Source of the DNA: Pseudomonadota bacterium | Lineage (GTDB): Bacteria; Pseudomonadota; Gammaproteobacteria; Steroidobacterales; Steroidobacteraceae | Direction of reading: 5' to 3' | Length of the DNA stretch: 45,000 bases | NCBI GenBank assembly: GCA_021816775.1 | Contig: JAKAXA010000026.1 | Span: 1-45,000, forward strand | Part shown: positions 7,861 to 17,049 of the stretch, one piece after another | Layout: each line of letters opens with the position of its first letter | How positions within the stretch are numbered: position 1 is the first letter of the stretch | Notes under the pieces: generated by a model | The model's database searches: none | The model's input: the letters and a program-made list of their open reading frames with translations, nothing else | What the model was told of the DNA's origin: nothing | Made by a program: the position numbers and the translations under genes

Positions 7861-8155
7861 GCGCTTCGTCGCGAAGGTTCGCTCGGCGCTGGCGGACTCC
7901 GTCGCGCGCGGCGAGCCGCTGCCCGAGCTGCGCTCCACGTTCCTGAGTGCGCGAGCTGCGGAGGAATTCGCAGCGAGGCGGATTGCTGATCCCAAGGACC
8001 GGGAACGACTCCTCGGGTTCGCCAAGGACGCAATGACGGGGTCCATTCGCAAGGGCGCGCCGCTGCCGGCGGTGCGACTGCGTGATCAGAGCGCGCGGAG
8101 CAACGCCGCGCCGTCCCGGGCGCCGAGTCGCAAGCCCGAGGGGCCCATCCGGTGA
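7846..8155 (+). pseudogene. Truncated 3' end of an unknown mobile-element gene with internal repeat
   Basis: About 100 residues remain, ending at 8155. The text contains two similar units, FVAKVRSALADSVARGEPLP and LLGFAKDAMTGSIRKGAPLP, about 50 residues apart, joined by a charged helix (AAEEFAARRIADPKDRER). I do not recognise the family. Its position before a coupled small frame and a ParB fragment suggests a gene from a conjugative or plasmid-like element. The 5' part is gone, replaced at about 7850 by the integrase remnant on the other strand. Confidence 0.5.
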
Positions 8156-8595
8156 GCGCGGCACCGAACGCAACGCCCACCGCGGAAGACCACCTCACCG
8201 ATGAGGGCGCCTCATCATGGTTGATGACCACGTTGAAATCCGCACTCGAGCGCGATCCGATCGACGCGCTCAACGATGCGCTGGTCCTTGCAGAGGTGCT
8301 CGATGCACGCCTAAGGAAGGAGCTCGGCTTGCAGGATCCCTCGCAGCGAGGAGTCACGCGCGAGGGCAGGATTGAGAGAGCTCGCCGAGCTAATTCATGC
8401 CGAGGGCATTTTGCAGAACCTGATTGTCTGCGAGTGTCCGCAGGGCGAGGGCGAAGAGAGGACCTCCCACGCGGTCGTCGCGGGCGGCCGACGCTGGCCG
8501 TGCCGATGAGACGCGCGGCGTATCGTTCATGTCTGGAAATACAGCTGGCCGCCTCGTACGATGAGGCACCATTCGGGATGTCCCGGAGCACGTGA
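8152..8595 (+). pseudogene. Small coupled reading frame, probably disrupted
   Basis: The frame starts at GTG 8152, overlapping the previous stop by 4 bp (GTGA), which indicates coupling. The first 60 or so residues look like a real protein, for example SSWLMTTLKSALERDPIDAL and LVLAEVLDARLRKELGLQ, probably a short helical protein of a mobile element. After about 8345 the frame becomes Arg-rich and overlaps a ParB fragment in another frame, so the natural end was probably near 8350. The family is not recognised. Confidence 0.45.
8360..8509 (+). pseudogene. ParB-like N-terminal domain fragment
   Basis: A frame ending at TGA 8507-8509 reads LRELAELIHAEGILQNLIV and then HAVVAGGRRW. This is the core of the ParB/RepB/Spo0J N-terminal domain, where GLLQ-x-LVV precedes VxxGxRR. 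Only about 46 residues survive, and the match breaks off right after GGRRW. It probably followed the small coupled frame in the original element. It is a remnant of plasmid or conjugative-element partition or regulation functions. Confidence 0.7.
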
Positions 8596-9939
8596 ATGAG
8601 GACCCTTGCAGGACTCGCCAATGAACTGAAAGCCGGTGTAACCACGAGCCGCGCTCTCGTGGAGGGGTGCCTGGAGAGGATCGGCGAGCCGCAGGGCGAG
8701 GGAGCGCGCACCTTTCTGAAGGTGCATGCAGAAGTGTCGCGCGCCGCAGCGGATTTTCACGACCGGCTTCGGGCTCAGGGCGCGGCACTGAGCCCATGGG
8801 CGGGCATCCCGGTGTCCATCAAGGACATTTTCGATATGACGGGCGATGTCACCACCGCGGGCTCTCGATTGCTGCGCAGGCAGCCACCGGCCGGCGCAGA
8901 CTGTGCTGCGGTGGCGCGGCTGCGCGCGGCAGGTTTCATCCCCATCGGGCGTACGAACATGACCGAGTTCGCGTACTCGGGGCTCGGCATGAATCCGCAT
9001 TACGGCACGCCGCTCAACCCGTTCGAAAGACGGCGGGGACGGGTGCCGGGCGGCTCCTCGGCGGGTGCCGCCATTTCGATCTCGGATGAGATGTCGTATG
9101 GGGCACTGGGCACGGACACCGGCGGCTCGTGCCGGATACCGGCGGCCTTTTGCGGCATCGTGGGCTTCAAGCCCACGGCCCGCAGGGTGCCTGTCGCAGG
9201 GGTATTCCCACTTTCTCAGTCTCTGGATTCCGTCGGACCCTTGGCTGCAAGCGTCACCTGTTGTGCAACCCTCGATGCCGTTCTCGCAGGCATCTCAACC
9301 AATACGCTGCGCACCGCTGGGCTGCGGGGAAGGCGATTCGCGGTCCCGACGCACTATGTCCTGGATTCACTCGACTCGCACGTGGCACACAGCTTTGAGC
9401 GCGCAGTCCGTGAGCTGCGAATCGCGGGGGCGGAGGTCAGCGAGATCGCGCTCGCGGAGCTCGAGGAGCTGCCGGCCATCAATCGCAAGGGGGGCTTTCC
9501 CGCCGCGGAGGCTTACGCCGTCCATCGTGAGCGCCTCGACTCCAAGCGCGAGCTGTACGATCCCAGAGTGGCGATTCGCATCCTGCACGGGCGGGAACAA
9601 AGCGCTGCAGACTATCTCGAGCTCATCCGCGCGCGGGCCGTATTGCAGCGCCGCGTCGACGAGCGGCTCGACGAATACGACGCGGTGCTGCTGCCGACGG
9701 TTCCGATCGTCGCTCCGCTGCTGCAGGAACTGGAGTCGGACGAGGCGTACCTACGGATCAATCAGCTGGTGCTGCGCAATACCGCAGTGGCCAACTTTCT
9801 GGATCGCTGTGCCGTCTCGGTGCCGTGCCAGGAACCTGGCGAGGCGCCGGTTGGCCTGATGCTCATGGGCGCCAACGGCGATGATCGTCGACTGTTAGCC
9901 ATCGCTGCCGCTGTTGAAGCGCTGGTCTGCCCGACCTGA
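8596..9939 (+). CDS. Amidase signature family enzyme
   Basis: This 447-residue hydrolase belongs to the amidase signature family, which cleaves carboxylic amides with a Ser-cisSer-Lys triad. The triad can be placed: Lys76 (VSIKDIF), Ser154 (GGSSAG) and Ser178 (DTGGSCRIPA). These match GatA-type spacing. The length is near the family norm. It is not obviously GatA, since no gatB or gatC neighbours it, and the substrate cannot be read from the sequence. The start at 8596 follows mobile-element debris, so the gene marks the return to ordinary chromosome. Cytoplasmic location is likely because no signal peptide is seen. Confidence 0.88.
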   Translation: MRTLAGLANELKAGVTTSRALVEGCLERIGEPQGEGARTFLKVHAEVSRAAADFHDRLRAQGAALSPWAGIPVSIKDIFDMTGDVTTAGSRLLRRQPPAGADCAAVARLRAAGFIPIGRTNMTEFAYSGLGMNPHYGTPLNPFERRRGRVPGGSSAGAAISISDEMSYGALGTDTGGSCRIPAAFCGIVGFKPTARRVPVAGVFPLSQSLDSVGPLAASVTCCATLDAVLAGISTNTLRTAGLRGRRFAVPTHYVLDSLDSHVAHSFERAVRELRIAGAEVSEIALAELEELPAINRKGGFPAAEAYAVHRERLDSKRELYDPRVAIRILHGREQSAADYLELIRARAVLQRRVDERLDEYDAVLLPTVPIVAPLLQELESDEAYLRINQLVLRNTAVANFLDRCAVSVPCQEPGEAPVGLMLMGANGDDRRLLAIAAAVEALVCPT

Positions 9940-10871
9940 TGCCTATCGGCTGGGGTGCAAGAGCGTTCACCCTGATCGCGATCGCGCGACTTGAGTGACT
10001 TGCACCGCGAGGCGGTGTTCAATCGGCACGATCGTCGACTCAGCTGATCCGGCGCGGGCTGCCGGACTGCGGCTCAAGTGCACCCAGGCGGGACGGACGC
10101 TCGTCGCTGCGGCGTGGCTTTGAAATTCCTTCCCACGCACGGTGACCTCGTCCGCGCATGACGGCGGCCGGGCGATCATTGGCGGCAGAAGACCATTGGC
10201 ACGAATCAACCGAGGGTCTCAGTCCAGCGCGTGGGGCCGTGTAAGCCCAACGTGCTCCTCTGCGCCGCACGTGCGTGCGACAGCGCCTGGGAAGAAGGAC
10301 ACCGAGAGCGCCGTGGAGCTTCGTCTAGCTGCTCGCAGGGGCCGAGTTCCCAGCCAATGTCCCTGACGCGGTATAATCCATGCGGCGAACATGCGCTGGC
10401 GACGAATCTGAATTTGACAGTGCGAGAGCGACACTCGTTGGCGATCGCGGGCATCACGGGGGCTGGGGGAAGCCCGCTGCTGCGCGCGATGAGGGGGTTC
10501 TGGGCGCGGGAGCTGGGGGCAAGCGTCCGGCAGCAGAAGCTCTGGCTGGCGCGCGGGAGCGTGCCCGCTCAATCAGCCTGTCCGCGGCGCAGCAGTGAGC
10601 GGCACGACCGCGCAATGCTGCGCGGCACCCGTGGTCCGGCGGGCCTCGCGGATCTCACCGAACGCCTCGATGGGATCGAGGCGGCGCCGAAATGCCAGCC
10701 CAGACGCCGGGTGCGCGGCCCGCAGCGACCAGAATTCTGCCCGATCATTCTCCCACCCGCGCTATTCGCGCCGCTGCTCGGGCAGCGCCAGAGCGACGCG
10801 TGCGAGAGTCGCGAGCGCGCCGAGGCGGCCCCGATCACAGCCCAAGTGCTCTCGAACGGCGGGCCGGCGCC
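9940..10871. other. 932-bp spacer without a recognised gene
   Basis: No reading frame here resembles a family I know. A perfect TATAAT hexamer lies at 10372-10377 without a good -35 element. A minus-strand stretch at about 9970-10190 (for example VRPAWVHL and VPIEHRLAVQVTQVARS) has a coding look and could be a gene remnant, but I cannot name it. Confidence 0.5.
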
Positions 10872-12581
10872 GTGAAGGTCATTGCACTTACGCCGCAGGC
10901 GCTGCGCAAAGAGGTGATCGGGATCGACGCCGTGCTCGCGACACCCTTCGGTAAGCGGCTGATGGTGTATTGCGATTACACTGCCTCGGGCCAGTCGCTC
11001 TACTTTGTCGAACGCTATATCCAGCGTCTGCGCCGCGGTTACGCCAATACGCACACCGAGGACGACGCCACGGGGCGAACGACCTCGAGGCTGCTCGCCG
11101 AGGCGGAGGCGCTGATCAAACATGCGGTCAATGCCGGGCCGCACGGACGGCTGATCGCCTGCGGTACGGGGGCGACCGGAGCGATCGACAGGCTGCAGCA
11201 CCTGCTCGGAGTGGCGCTCGCCCCGGCGACCCGCGCGCGCTTGGAGGCGAGCCTCGAGAGCGCCTTTGGTGCCGGCGCGGCACGGCGCTTTCGCGAACAT
11301 CTGGGCTCACGGCAGCCGGTGGTGTTCGTCGGCCCGTACGAACATCACTCCAACGAGCTGTCCTGGCGGCAGGGGCTCGCCACGGTCGTGACGGTCGGGC
11401 TCGATCGGGAAGGCGGAGTGGACGTCGAGCACCTCGGCTCGCTCTTGCGGGATCCGGCGCTCGCGGGCCGCCCGCTCATCGGCTCCTTCTCGGCGGCTTC
11501 GAACGTCACCGGCATGCGCACGCCGGTGCACGAGATCGCAACACTCCTGCACCGGCACGGCGCGCTCGCCTGCTTCGACTTCGCCGCCAGTGCCCCGTAC
11601 GTCGATATCAACATGAACCCCGGGGGAGAGGGGTGGCTCGATGCCATTGTGCTCTCACCGCACAAGTTTCTGGGCGGGCCAGGCTCGAGCGGGGTACTGG
11701 TGTTCAACGAGCGACTATACCGCCATGACCTGCCGCCCACGCTCGCCGCCGGCGGCACGGTGGATTACGTGAGCCCCAGTGATCAGGATTTCATCGCGGA
11801 CATCGAGACGCGCGAGAAGGCCGGCACGCCCGGCATTCTTCAGACGCTGCGCGCGGCGCTCGCCTTCGAGGTCAAGCGGGCGGTGGGCGTGGAAGCGATC
11901 GCGGCGCGCGAGCGCGGCTTTCTCGAGCGGGCCTTCGAGCGCTGGACCGAGGCCGAAGGCATCGAGATCCTGGGCAATCGCGATCCACGGCGACGCATCG
12001 GCATCGTCTCATTCAATGTGCGCGACCCGCGCGGCGGGCACCTGCATCCGAAATTCGTCACGGCGCTGCTGTCTGACCTGTTCGGCATCCAGTCGCGCGC
12101 CGGCTGCTCATGCGCCGGACCCTATGGACATCGCCTCCTCGGGGTCGACGCGCAGCACTCGGAGCAATACCGTGCCTGGGTGGCCCGGGGCTATCACGGC
12201 ATCAAGCCCGGATGGTGCCGGATTGGATTTCATTACGTGATGGACGCGACGGATGTGGAGTTCGTGATCGATGCCGTGCGCTTCGTCGCCTCGGACGGCT
12301 ATCATTTTCTGCCGTGGTACCGCTTCGACCCGCTGAGCGGCGCCTGGATTCATCGCGACGCCCGGGAGCGCGGGCCGCGGCTCTCGCTCGAAAGCGCTCT
12401 CACGGCCCGCGCTCGGAAGGCTCGGCCGTTGCCCGAGAGCACGCGCGCGCGGCTCTATGCGCAGTTTCTCGCGGCGGCCCACACGCTCGCCGGGCAGGCC
12501 GCGACTCTTCCCGCCGAGGGCGTATCGCACGCGGACATCGTCGATCAATTCGGGAGTCTCAGGGATTTCTCGCTCTCGTGA
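10872..12581 (+). CDS. Class V aminotransferase / cysteine desulfurase-like PLP enzyme
   Basis: This 569-residue enzyme has the fold-type I class V pattern: YCDYTASGQSLYFVERYI near the start, ACGTGATGAI for cofactor phosphate contact, CFDFAASAPYVD with the PLP-binding Asp, and Lys265 in LSPHKFLGGPGSSG as the Schiff-base Lys. A C-terminal part contains FGIQSRAGCSCAGPYGHRLL, where a Cys could act as in cysteine desulfurases. At about 570 residues it is longer than SufS or IscS (about 400). I chose GTG 10872 because the sequence upstream in frame (Arg/Ala/Pro-rich) is not protein-like, although an ATG exists at 10692. The donor and acceptor are unknown. Confidence 0.82.
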   Translation: MKVIALTPQALRKEVIGIDAVLATPFGKRLMVYCDYTASGQSLYFVERYIQRLRRGYANTHTEDDATGRTTSRLLAEAEALIKHAVNAGPHGRLIACGTGATGAIDRLQHLLGVALAPATRARLEASLESAFGAGAARRFREHLGSRQPVVFVGPYEHHSNELSWRQGLATVVTVGLDREGGVDVEHLGSLLRDPALAGRPLIGSFSAASNVTGMRTPVHEIATLLHRHGALACFDFAASAPYVDINMNPGGEGWLDAIVLSPHKFLGGPGSSGVLVFNERLYRHDLPPTLAAGGTVDYVSPSDQDFIADIETREKAGTPGILQTLRAALAFEVKRAVGVEAIAARERGFLERAFERWTEAEGIEILGNRDPRRRIGIVSFNVRDPRGGHLHPKFVTALLSDLFGIQSRAGCSCAGPYGHRLLGVDAQHSEQYRAWVARGYHGIKPGWCRIGFHYVMDATDVEFVIDAVRFVASDGYHFLPWYRFDPLSGAWIHRDARERGPRLSLESALTARARKARPLPESTRARLYAQFLAAAHTLAGQAATLPAEGVSHADIVDQFGSLRDFSLS

Positions 12582-12901
12582 GGGAGCGTTGTACAGCGGG
12601 AGTTGTGCGGCAATCTCCGGTGCCCGGCTAGGCTGCGCCGCAGCGCCGACAGAATGACAAGTGAAATCAACGAATCGGATTTCGGGCGTTGCCGCCGGTT
12701 TCAGGGTTTGGCTGAGCGCGTGATATTGCAAACTGTCGCTCAAAAGGGGGGCGATTGCGAGGCGACCCGCAGGGACGCGGTCGAACCGCACTGACACGAG
12801 AGAGCCAGCGGCGGCGACGCCTCTGGCGGGCGGCGGGAGCCGCCAGCGAGTCGAGCGTACATTCCAAAGATCAATTATTAATCAGAGAGGGGCCGTCATC
12901 T
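12582..12901. other. 320-bp leader before the VPS10/BNR gene
   Basis: No gene is seen. The stretch includes a GC hairpin (CTGGCGG paired with CCGCCAG, near 12820-12845), then an AT-rich segment and a GAGAGG ribosome site before the ATG at 12902. It may be an untranslated leader, but no known riboswitch was recognised. Confidence 0.4.
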
Positions 12902-15900
12902 ATGTTCAAGGCACGCCACGTCATGCTGCTTTCCATTCTGTCCCTGGCATTGCCGGCGGCTTTCGCCGCGGCGGTGCCGACGGGCAAGCTCACGAGTGCG
13001 CTGCACTGGCGCAGCGTCGGGCCGTATACCGGCGGGCGCGTCACTGCGGTCGCGGGCATCGCGGGCAAGCCCAATGTCTTTTACATGGGCGCAGCGGGCG
13101 GCGGCGTGTGGGAGAGCGAGGATTACGGTTATCACTGGAAGAACATTTCCGACAAATACTTCAAGAGCGACAACATCGGCGCCATGGCGATCGCGCCCTC
13201 CAGTCCGAAGGTCATCTATGTGGGCACGGGCGACTCCTCTCCGCGCAATACGGTGCTGACCGGGGAGGGAATGTACAAGTCCACCGACGGCGGAAAGACA
13301 TGGAAATACATCGGGCTCGGCGAGACCCACATCATCAGCTGGATCATCGTCGATCCCCACAATCCGAATGTCGTGTACGTCGCGGCTCTGGGTCATCTGT
13401 TCGGACCCAACCCGCAGCGCGGGGTATTCAAGACCACGGATGGCGGCAAGACGTGGAAGAGGATCCTTTACGTCAATGACGGGACCGGTGCGATCAGCCT
13501 GGCGATGGATCCGTCCAATCCGAGCGTGCTGTACGCCGCCATGTGGCAAATGTCCCGGGAACATTGGACCTTCTCGAGCGGGGGACGGGGCAGCGGCATC
13601 TACAAAACCACCGATGCAGGGGCCCACTGGACCAACATCTCGCACCGCCCGGGGCTGCCGACCGGAATCTTCGGAAAAGTCGGCATCGCGGTGGCGCCGA
13701 GCCGGCCCAACGTCGTCTATGCGCTGATTCAAGCGGACTTCAAAGGTCAGGCGGGCGGATTATTCCGCTCCGACAATGCGGGCCGCAGCTGGAAGCTCAT
13801 CAACAACAGCATGAGGATCACGCAGCGCGCCTTCTATTACATGACCGTGTACGTGGACCCCAAGGACCCCAATACGATCTACCTGCCCAACGTCGGGATC
13901 TATGTATCTCACGACGGGGGCAAGAAGCTGATCGCACTGCATCCGCCCCATGGTGACAACCATGTGCTCTGGATCAATCCCAAAAAACCGCAGATCTTCG
14001 TCGAGGGCAACGACGGCGGCGCGACCGTGACGCTGAACGGCGGCAAGGCCTGGAGCTCCGAGGACAATCAGCCGACCGGACAGTTCTATCACGCCAACCT
14101 CGACGATCAATTTCCGTTCCATATCTATGGCGCCCAGCAGGACCGCGGCTCGGTCGAGGCGCCGAGCGCCGTGCCGGCGGGCGCAATTGCGCCGGTCTGG
14201 AAACGCGTTCAGGGCGGGGAGCTGAGCTGGGTCGTGCCGACACCGGGCCGGCATTGGGTCACGTACGGCAGCGGCTATTACAGCATGGAGTGGAAGGAGA
14301 ACCGCAGGACGGGACTGATCACGAATGTGAGCCCCAGGCCCTATTACAAGTTCGGACTCGCCGGATCGAAGATCAAGTATCGCTACGGCTGGATTCATCA
14401 TCCCGTCGTGTTCGCCCCCCACAATCCCAATGAGCTGTTGATGGGCGCGAACGTGCTGTTCGAGACCACGGATGAAGGGATCAATTGGAAGCGGATCAGC
14501 CCGGATCTCACGCGCGACGACAAGAGCAAGCAGCAGCGGCCGGGTGGCCCGATCAGCGCGGACGTGACCGGCGAGGAGATGTTCGACACCCTGTCCTCGA
14601 TCGCGTTCTCACCGCTTACGGACAACGTCATCTGGACGGGCTCCGATGACGGGCTGGTTTACGTGACCACCGATGCGGGGGCGCATTGGCGCCCGGTTCG
14701 CCCGCCGACGCTGCCGACCTGGTCCACGATCACCTGCATCGAGCCTTCGCACACGGACGAGGGCACCGCCTACGTATCGGCGAGCCGGTACGACTGGGAC
14801 GACTTCCACCCTTACGTGTACAAGACCACCGACTACGGCAAGCATTGGACGCAGATCACCAGCGGGCTGCCGCAGGATCAGTACGTCGAGAGCGTGCGGC
14901 AGGACCCGAACGCGTCCGATCTGCTGTTTGCGGGCACCAGCGCGTCCGTGTACTTCAGTTTGGATGGGGGCCGGCACTGGCGGCCGCTGACGCTCAATCT
15001 GCCCCCGGTGCGGGTCGATGACATCGAGATCCAGCCCGAACAGCACGCGGTGGTGCTCGCCACATTCGGACGGGGATTCTGGGTGCTGGACAACCTGCAG
15101 TTTCTCGAGCAGTTGCGAGCCGCGCAGGTGGCAAGCGACGCCCCCTATCTGTTCAGGCCGCAGCAGGCGTGGCTGGTCACGCGCCGTATGGGCGGGTTTG
15201 GTCCGCGCGGACCGGGAGGCCGGAATCTCGCCCCTGGCGTCACGGTGTTTTTCCACTTGCCGGCCGGCTACAACGGGGTGACGCCCGTGAAGCTGAGCTT
15301 TACCGACGCCCGCGGCAAGCTGATCCGCAGCTTCACGCTGCATCTGAAGGCGAAAGGCAAACCGAAGCCGCTTTCCCACAACCCTGCGGCGGCGCGAAGA
15401 CAGCGGGAGAGGCGGGCAACGGCGGTCACGCCCGGTATGAACCGGTTCCAGTGGAATCTGAGGTACCCCAATGCCGTGGACGTGAAGGGTATCTACAACT
15501 CGTACTTTGCGGCTGCCGTCCCCGTAGGTCCCGAAGTGGTGCCGGGCACCTACTACGCCACGCTGAGCTACGGCAGTGCCACGCAGAAGCGGCCGTTCGT
15601 GGTCAGACTGGACCCGAGTTTGCGGACCACGCAGGCGCAACTGCAGCAGCGCTTCGATCTGCTGATGCGCATCCACGGCGCGCTGAATCGGCTCGACGTC
15701 AACCTGAACCGGGCCATTGATGCCCGCAGCGCACTCGCGAAGGCGATGGCCCACAGGCGCGTCGCGGCCGGTGCGGCGCAACCGGCGCTCGCGCGCCTGA
15801 ACCGCGACATCGACGATCTGGTCGATCTGCGGATCCAGTCCAGTGAGGGCGCCCTGGTGTACCCGCCTCGGCTGCGCTCCTGGCTGACTTCGATCGCCGG

Positions 15901-16036
15901 TCAGGTGAGCATGGCCTTCGTGCCGCCGACCCCAGCGATGGTGGAGGTCGCGGATGATTACATCAGGGATGCGGCCGCGGGAGTCTCGCGTCTGCGCGCG
16001 GACGTCGCGATTGCAAACAGAGTGTTGAATCGCTGA
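12902..16036 (+). CDS. Secreted VPS10/sortilin-like BNR beta-propeller protein (paralogue 1)
   Basis: This 1,044-residue protein begins with a signal peptide (about residues 1-24, hydrophobic core MLLSILSLALPAAFA) and is therefore exported. It carries many BNR/Asp-box repeats: YKSTDGGKTWKY, FKTTDGGKTWKR, YKTTDAGAHWTN, FETTDEGINWKR, YVTTDAGAHWRP, YKTTDYGKHWTQ and YFSLDGGRHWRP. These are interspersed with NPNVVYVA-type strands typical of sortilin/VPS10 and glycosyl-hydrolase-like propellers. After GRGFWVLDNL (about residue 730) comes an accessory part with an Ig-like stretch and a C-terminal helical region. A second gene of the same design lies at 34844-38014. Such proteins are often labelled glycosyl hydrolases, but no catalytic residues can be assigned. 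ATG 12902 is preferred because it begins the signal peptide and follows GAGAGG. Confidence 0.85.
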   Translation: MFKARHVMLLSILSLALPAAFAAAVPTGKLTSALHWRSVGPYTGGRVTAVAGIAGKPNVFYMGAAGGGVWESEDYGYHWKNISDKYFKSDNIGAMAIAPSSPKVIYVGTGDSSPRNTVLTGEGMYKSTDGGKTWKYIGLGETHIISWIIVDPHNPNVVYVAALGHLFGPNPQRGVFKTTDGGKTWKRILYVNDGTGAISLAMDPSNPSVLYAAMWQMSREHWTFSSGGRGSGIYKTTDAGAHWTNISHRPGLPTGIFGKVGIAVAPSRPNVVYALIQADFKGQAGGLFRSDNAGRSWKLINNSMRITQRAFYYMTVYVDPKDPNTIYLPNVGIYVSHDGGKKLIALHPPHGDNHVLWINPKKPQIFVEGNDGGATVTLNGGKAWSSEDNQPTGQFYHANLDDQFPFHIYGAQQDRGSVEAPSAVPAGAIAPVWKRVQGGELSWVVPTPGRHWVTYGSGYYSMEWKENRRTGLITNVSPRPYYKFGLAGSKIKYRYGWIHHPVVFAPHNPNELLMGANVLFETTDEGINWKRISPDLTRDDKSKQQRPGGPISADVTGEEMFDTLSSIAFSPLTDNVIWTGSDDGLVYVTTDAGAHWRPVRPPTLPTWSTITCIEPSHTDEGTAYVSASRYDWDDFHPYVYKTTDYGKHWTQITSGLPQDQYVESVRQDPNASDLLFAGTSASVYFSLDGGRHWRPLTLNLPPVRVDDIEIQPEQHAVVLATFGRGFWVLDNLQFLEQLRAAQVASDAPYLFRPQQAWLVTRRMGGFGPRGPGGRNLAPGVTVFFHLPAGYNGVTPVKLSFTDARGKLIRSFTLHLKAKGKPKPLSHNPAAARRQRERRATAVTPGMNRFQWNLRYPNAVDVKGIYNSYFAAAVPVGPEVVPGTYYATLSYGSATQKRPFVVRLDPSLRTTQAQLQQRFDLLMRIHGALNRLDVNLNRAIDARSALAKAMAHRRVAAGAAQPALARLNRDIDDLVDLRIQSSEGALVYPPRLRSWLTSIAGQVSMAFVPPTPAMVEVADDYIRDAAAGVSRLRADVAIANRVLNR

Positions 16037-16081
16037 CCGGCGGCCTTGCAATCAGCCTCGTGAGCCGCACTGTCACCCTGG

Positions 16082-16118
16082 GGGTCATCGCTTCGTGGGA
16101 ACGAAGCGATGACCCTTT
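16082..16118 (+). terminator. Strong hairpin after the VPS10/BNR gene
   Basis: A perfect 14-bp stem (GGGTCATCGCTTCG at 16082-16095 with its complement at 16102-16115) closes a 6-base loop and is followed by TTT. It lies 46 bp after the stop at 16036 and fits an intrinsic terminator, though the T run is short. Confidence 0.6.
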
Positions 16119-16151
16119 GGGGAGCGGCGAGCGCCAGCGGTCGCGCCACGC

Positions 16152-16346
16152 AGTGGGAGGCGCTGGGTCGGCGCCGGGTGCGACGGTCAAGTCCTCCTCA
16201 TCAACGATGCGATCGGCCTGGGGGACCCTTGGGCGCCCTTCGCCAGAGAGTACGCCCACGTCGGCAGGAGCATTACCCAGGTCGCGATCTCGTTCGTGAA
16301 AGAGAGGTTCGAGACAGAGCATTCGTCGTCAATGTCCTGCGGATGA
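16152..16346 (+). pseudogene. panB: panB C-terminal remnant
   Basis: A frame ending at TGA 16344-16346 reads GAGCDGQVLLINDAIGLG, then PWAPFAREYAHVGRSITQVA and FVKERF. This matches the C-terminal end of ketopantoate hydroxymethyltransferase (PanB), where GxGxxCDGQ precedes the VLxxxDxLGL strand. PanB makes ketopantoate for pantothenate synthesis. Only about 60 codons remain and nothing upstream continues the fold, so this is debris. A working copy may lie elsewhere in the genome. Confidence 0.7.
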
Positions 16347-16539
16347 ATGCATCGAAAGAACGACCGGCAGGGGGCAGTATTCAGTCTTGAATGCGGCCGA
16401 GTTCCTCGGACGAGACCCAGCGCAATGACAATGTCCCGGGCGTGACGTGGTTCCCGGGTGATTGCCGTCCGTGCGATATGCTGCACGGCATGGTCAGCGC
16501 CGCCGGCGCGCTGACCGCTCATTACGCCACGCAATCGCC

Positions 16540-17049
16540 TCACTCGGCGCGGCGCGTGGCCTCGAACAGAAACCATATCCGGCGCTCCGCCTCGTCGATC
16601 CATATCTCGAGCAGACTTGCCGTGGCGACATCCCCGTGCTCGTCGCACAGGCCATGGAGCTGGCGCATCGCGGCGGCAATTTGCTTGTTGTCGTCCCGCA
16701 GCTCCGAGAGCATGTCGCGGGGCGTGACGAATGAGGCGTCATTGTCGCGCAGGCGCTGCAGTTTCGCGATATGTCCGATCGAGCGCAGCGTCGTGCCGCC
16801 GATCTTGCGTGCCCGCTCCGCGATCGCATCGGTGATCTCGTAGATCTGTGTCGCCTGCTCGTCGAGCAGCAGGTGATAATCGCGGAAATGCGGACCGGAC
16901 ATGTGCCAGTGAAAGTTCTTCGTCTTGACGTACAGGGCGAATACGTCTGCCAGCAGCGCCGTGAGCGCCGGCGGAATGTCTCTGACCGCCTGCGGCGAAT
17001 GGCCGGACGGGGTATCGAGAGTAGCGGTCTTTCTGGCCTGTTTGTCCAT
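16540..17049 (-). CDS. dps: Dps-family DNA-binding ferritin
   Basis: This 169-residue protein is a Dps/ferritin-like mini-ferritin. It oxidises and stores iron and protects DNA under stress, normally as a 12-mer. The ferroxidase segment is clear: KTKNFHWHMSGPHFRDYHLL followed by LDEQATQIYEITDAIAERA and RKIGGT. A flexible 20-25-residue N-terminus with Lys and Arg (MDKQARKTATLD) could bind DNA. The start at 17049 follows GAGGAG about 10 bases upstream; a longer frame continues upstream but is not protein-like. No operon partner is adjacent. Confidence 0.92.
   Translation of the reverse strand: MDKQARKTATLDTPSGHSPQAVRDIPPALTALLADVFALYVKTKNFHWHMSGPHFRDYHLLLDEQATQIYEITDAIAERARKIGGTTLRSIGHIAKLQRLRDNDASFVTPRDMLSELRDDNKQIAAAMRQLHGLCDEHGDVATASLLEIWIDEAERRIWFLFEATRRAE

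Noticed and set aside
10692-10871. ATG 10692 as start of the class V aminotransferase
   Set aside because: The 60 added residues are Arg/Ala/Pro-rich and not protein-like. GTG 10872 precedes the conserved fold.
12820-12901. Riboswitch in the leader of the first VPS10/BNR gene
   Set aside because: A GC hairpin is present but no conserved riboswitch core could be recognised.
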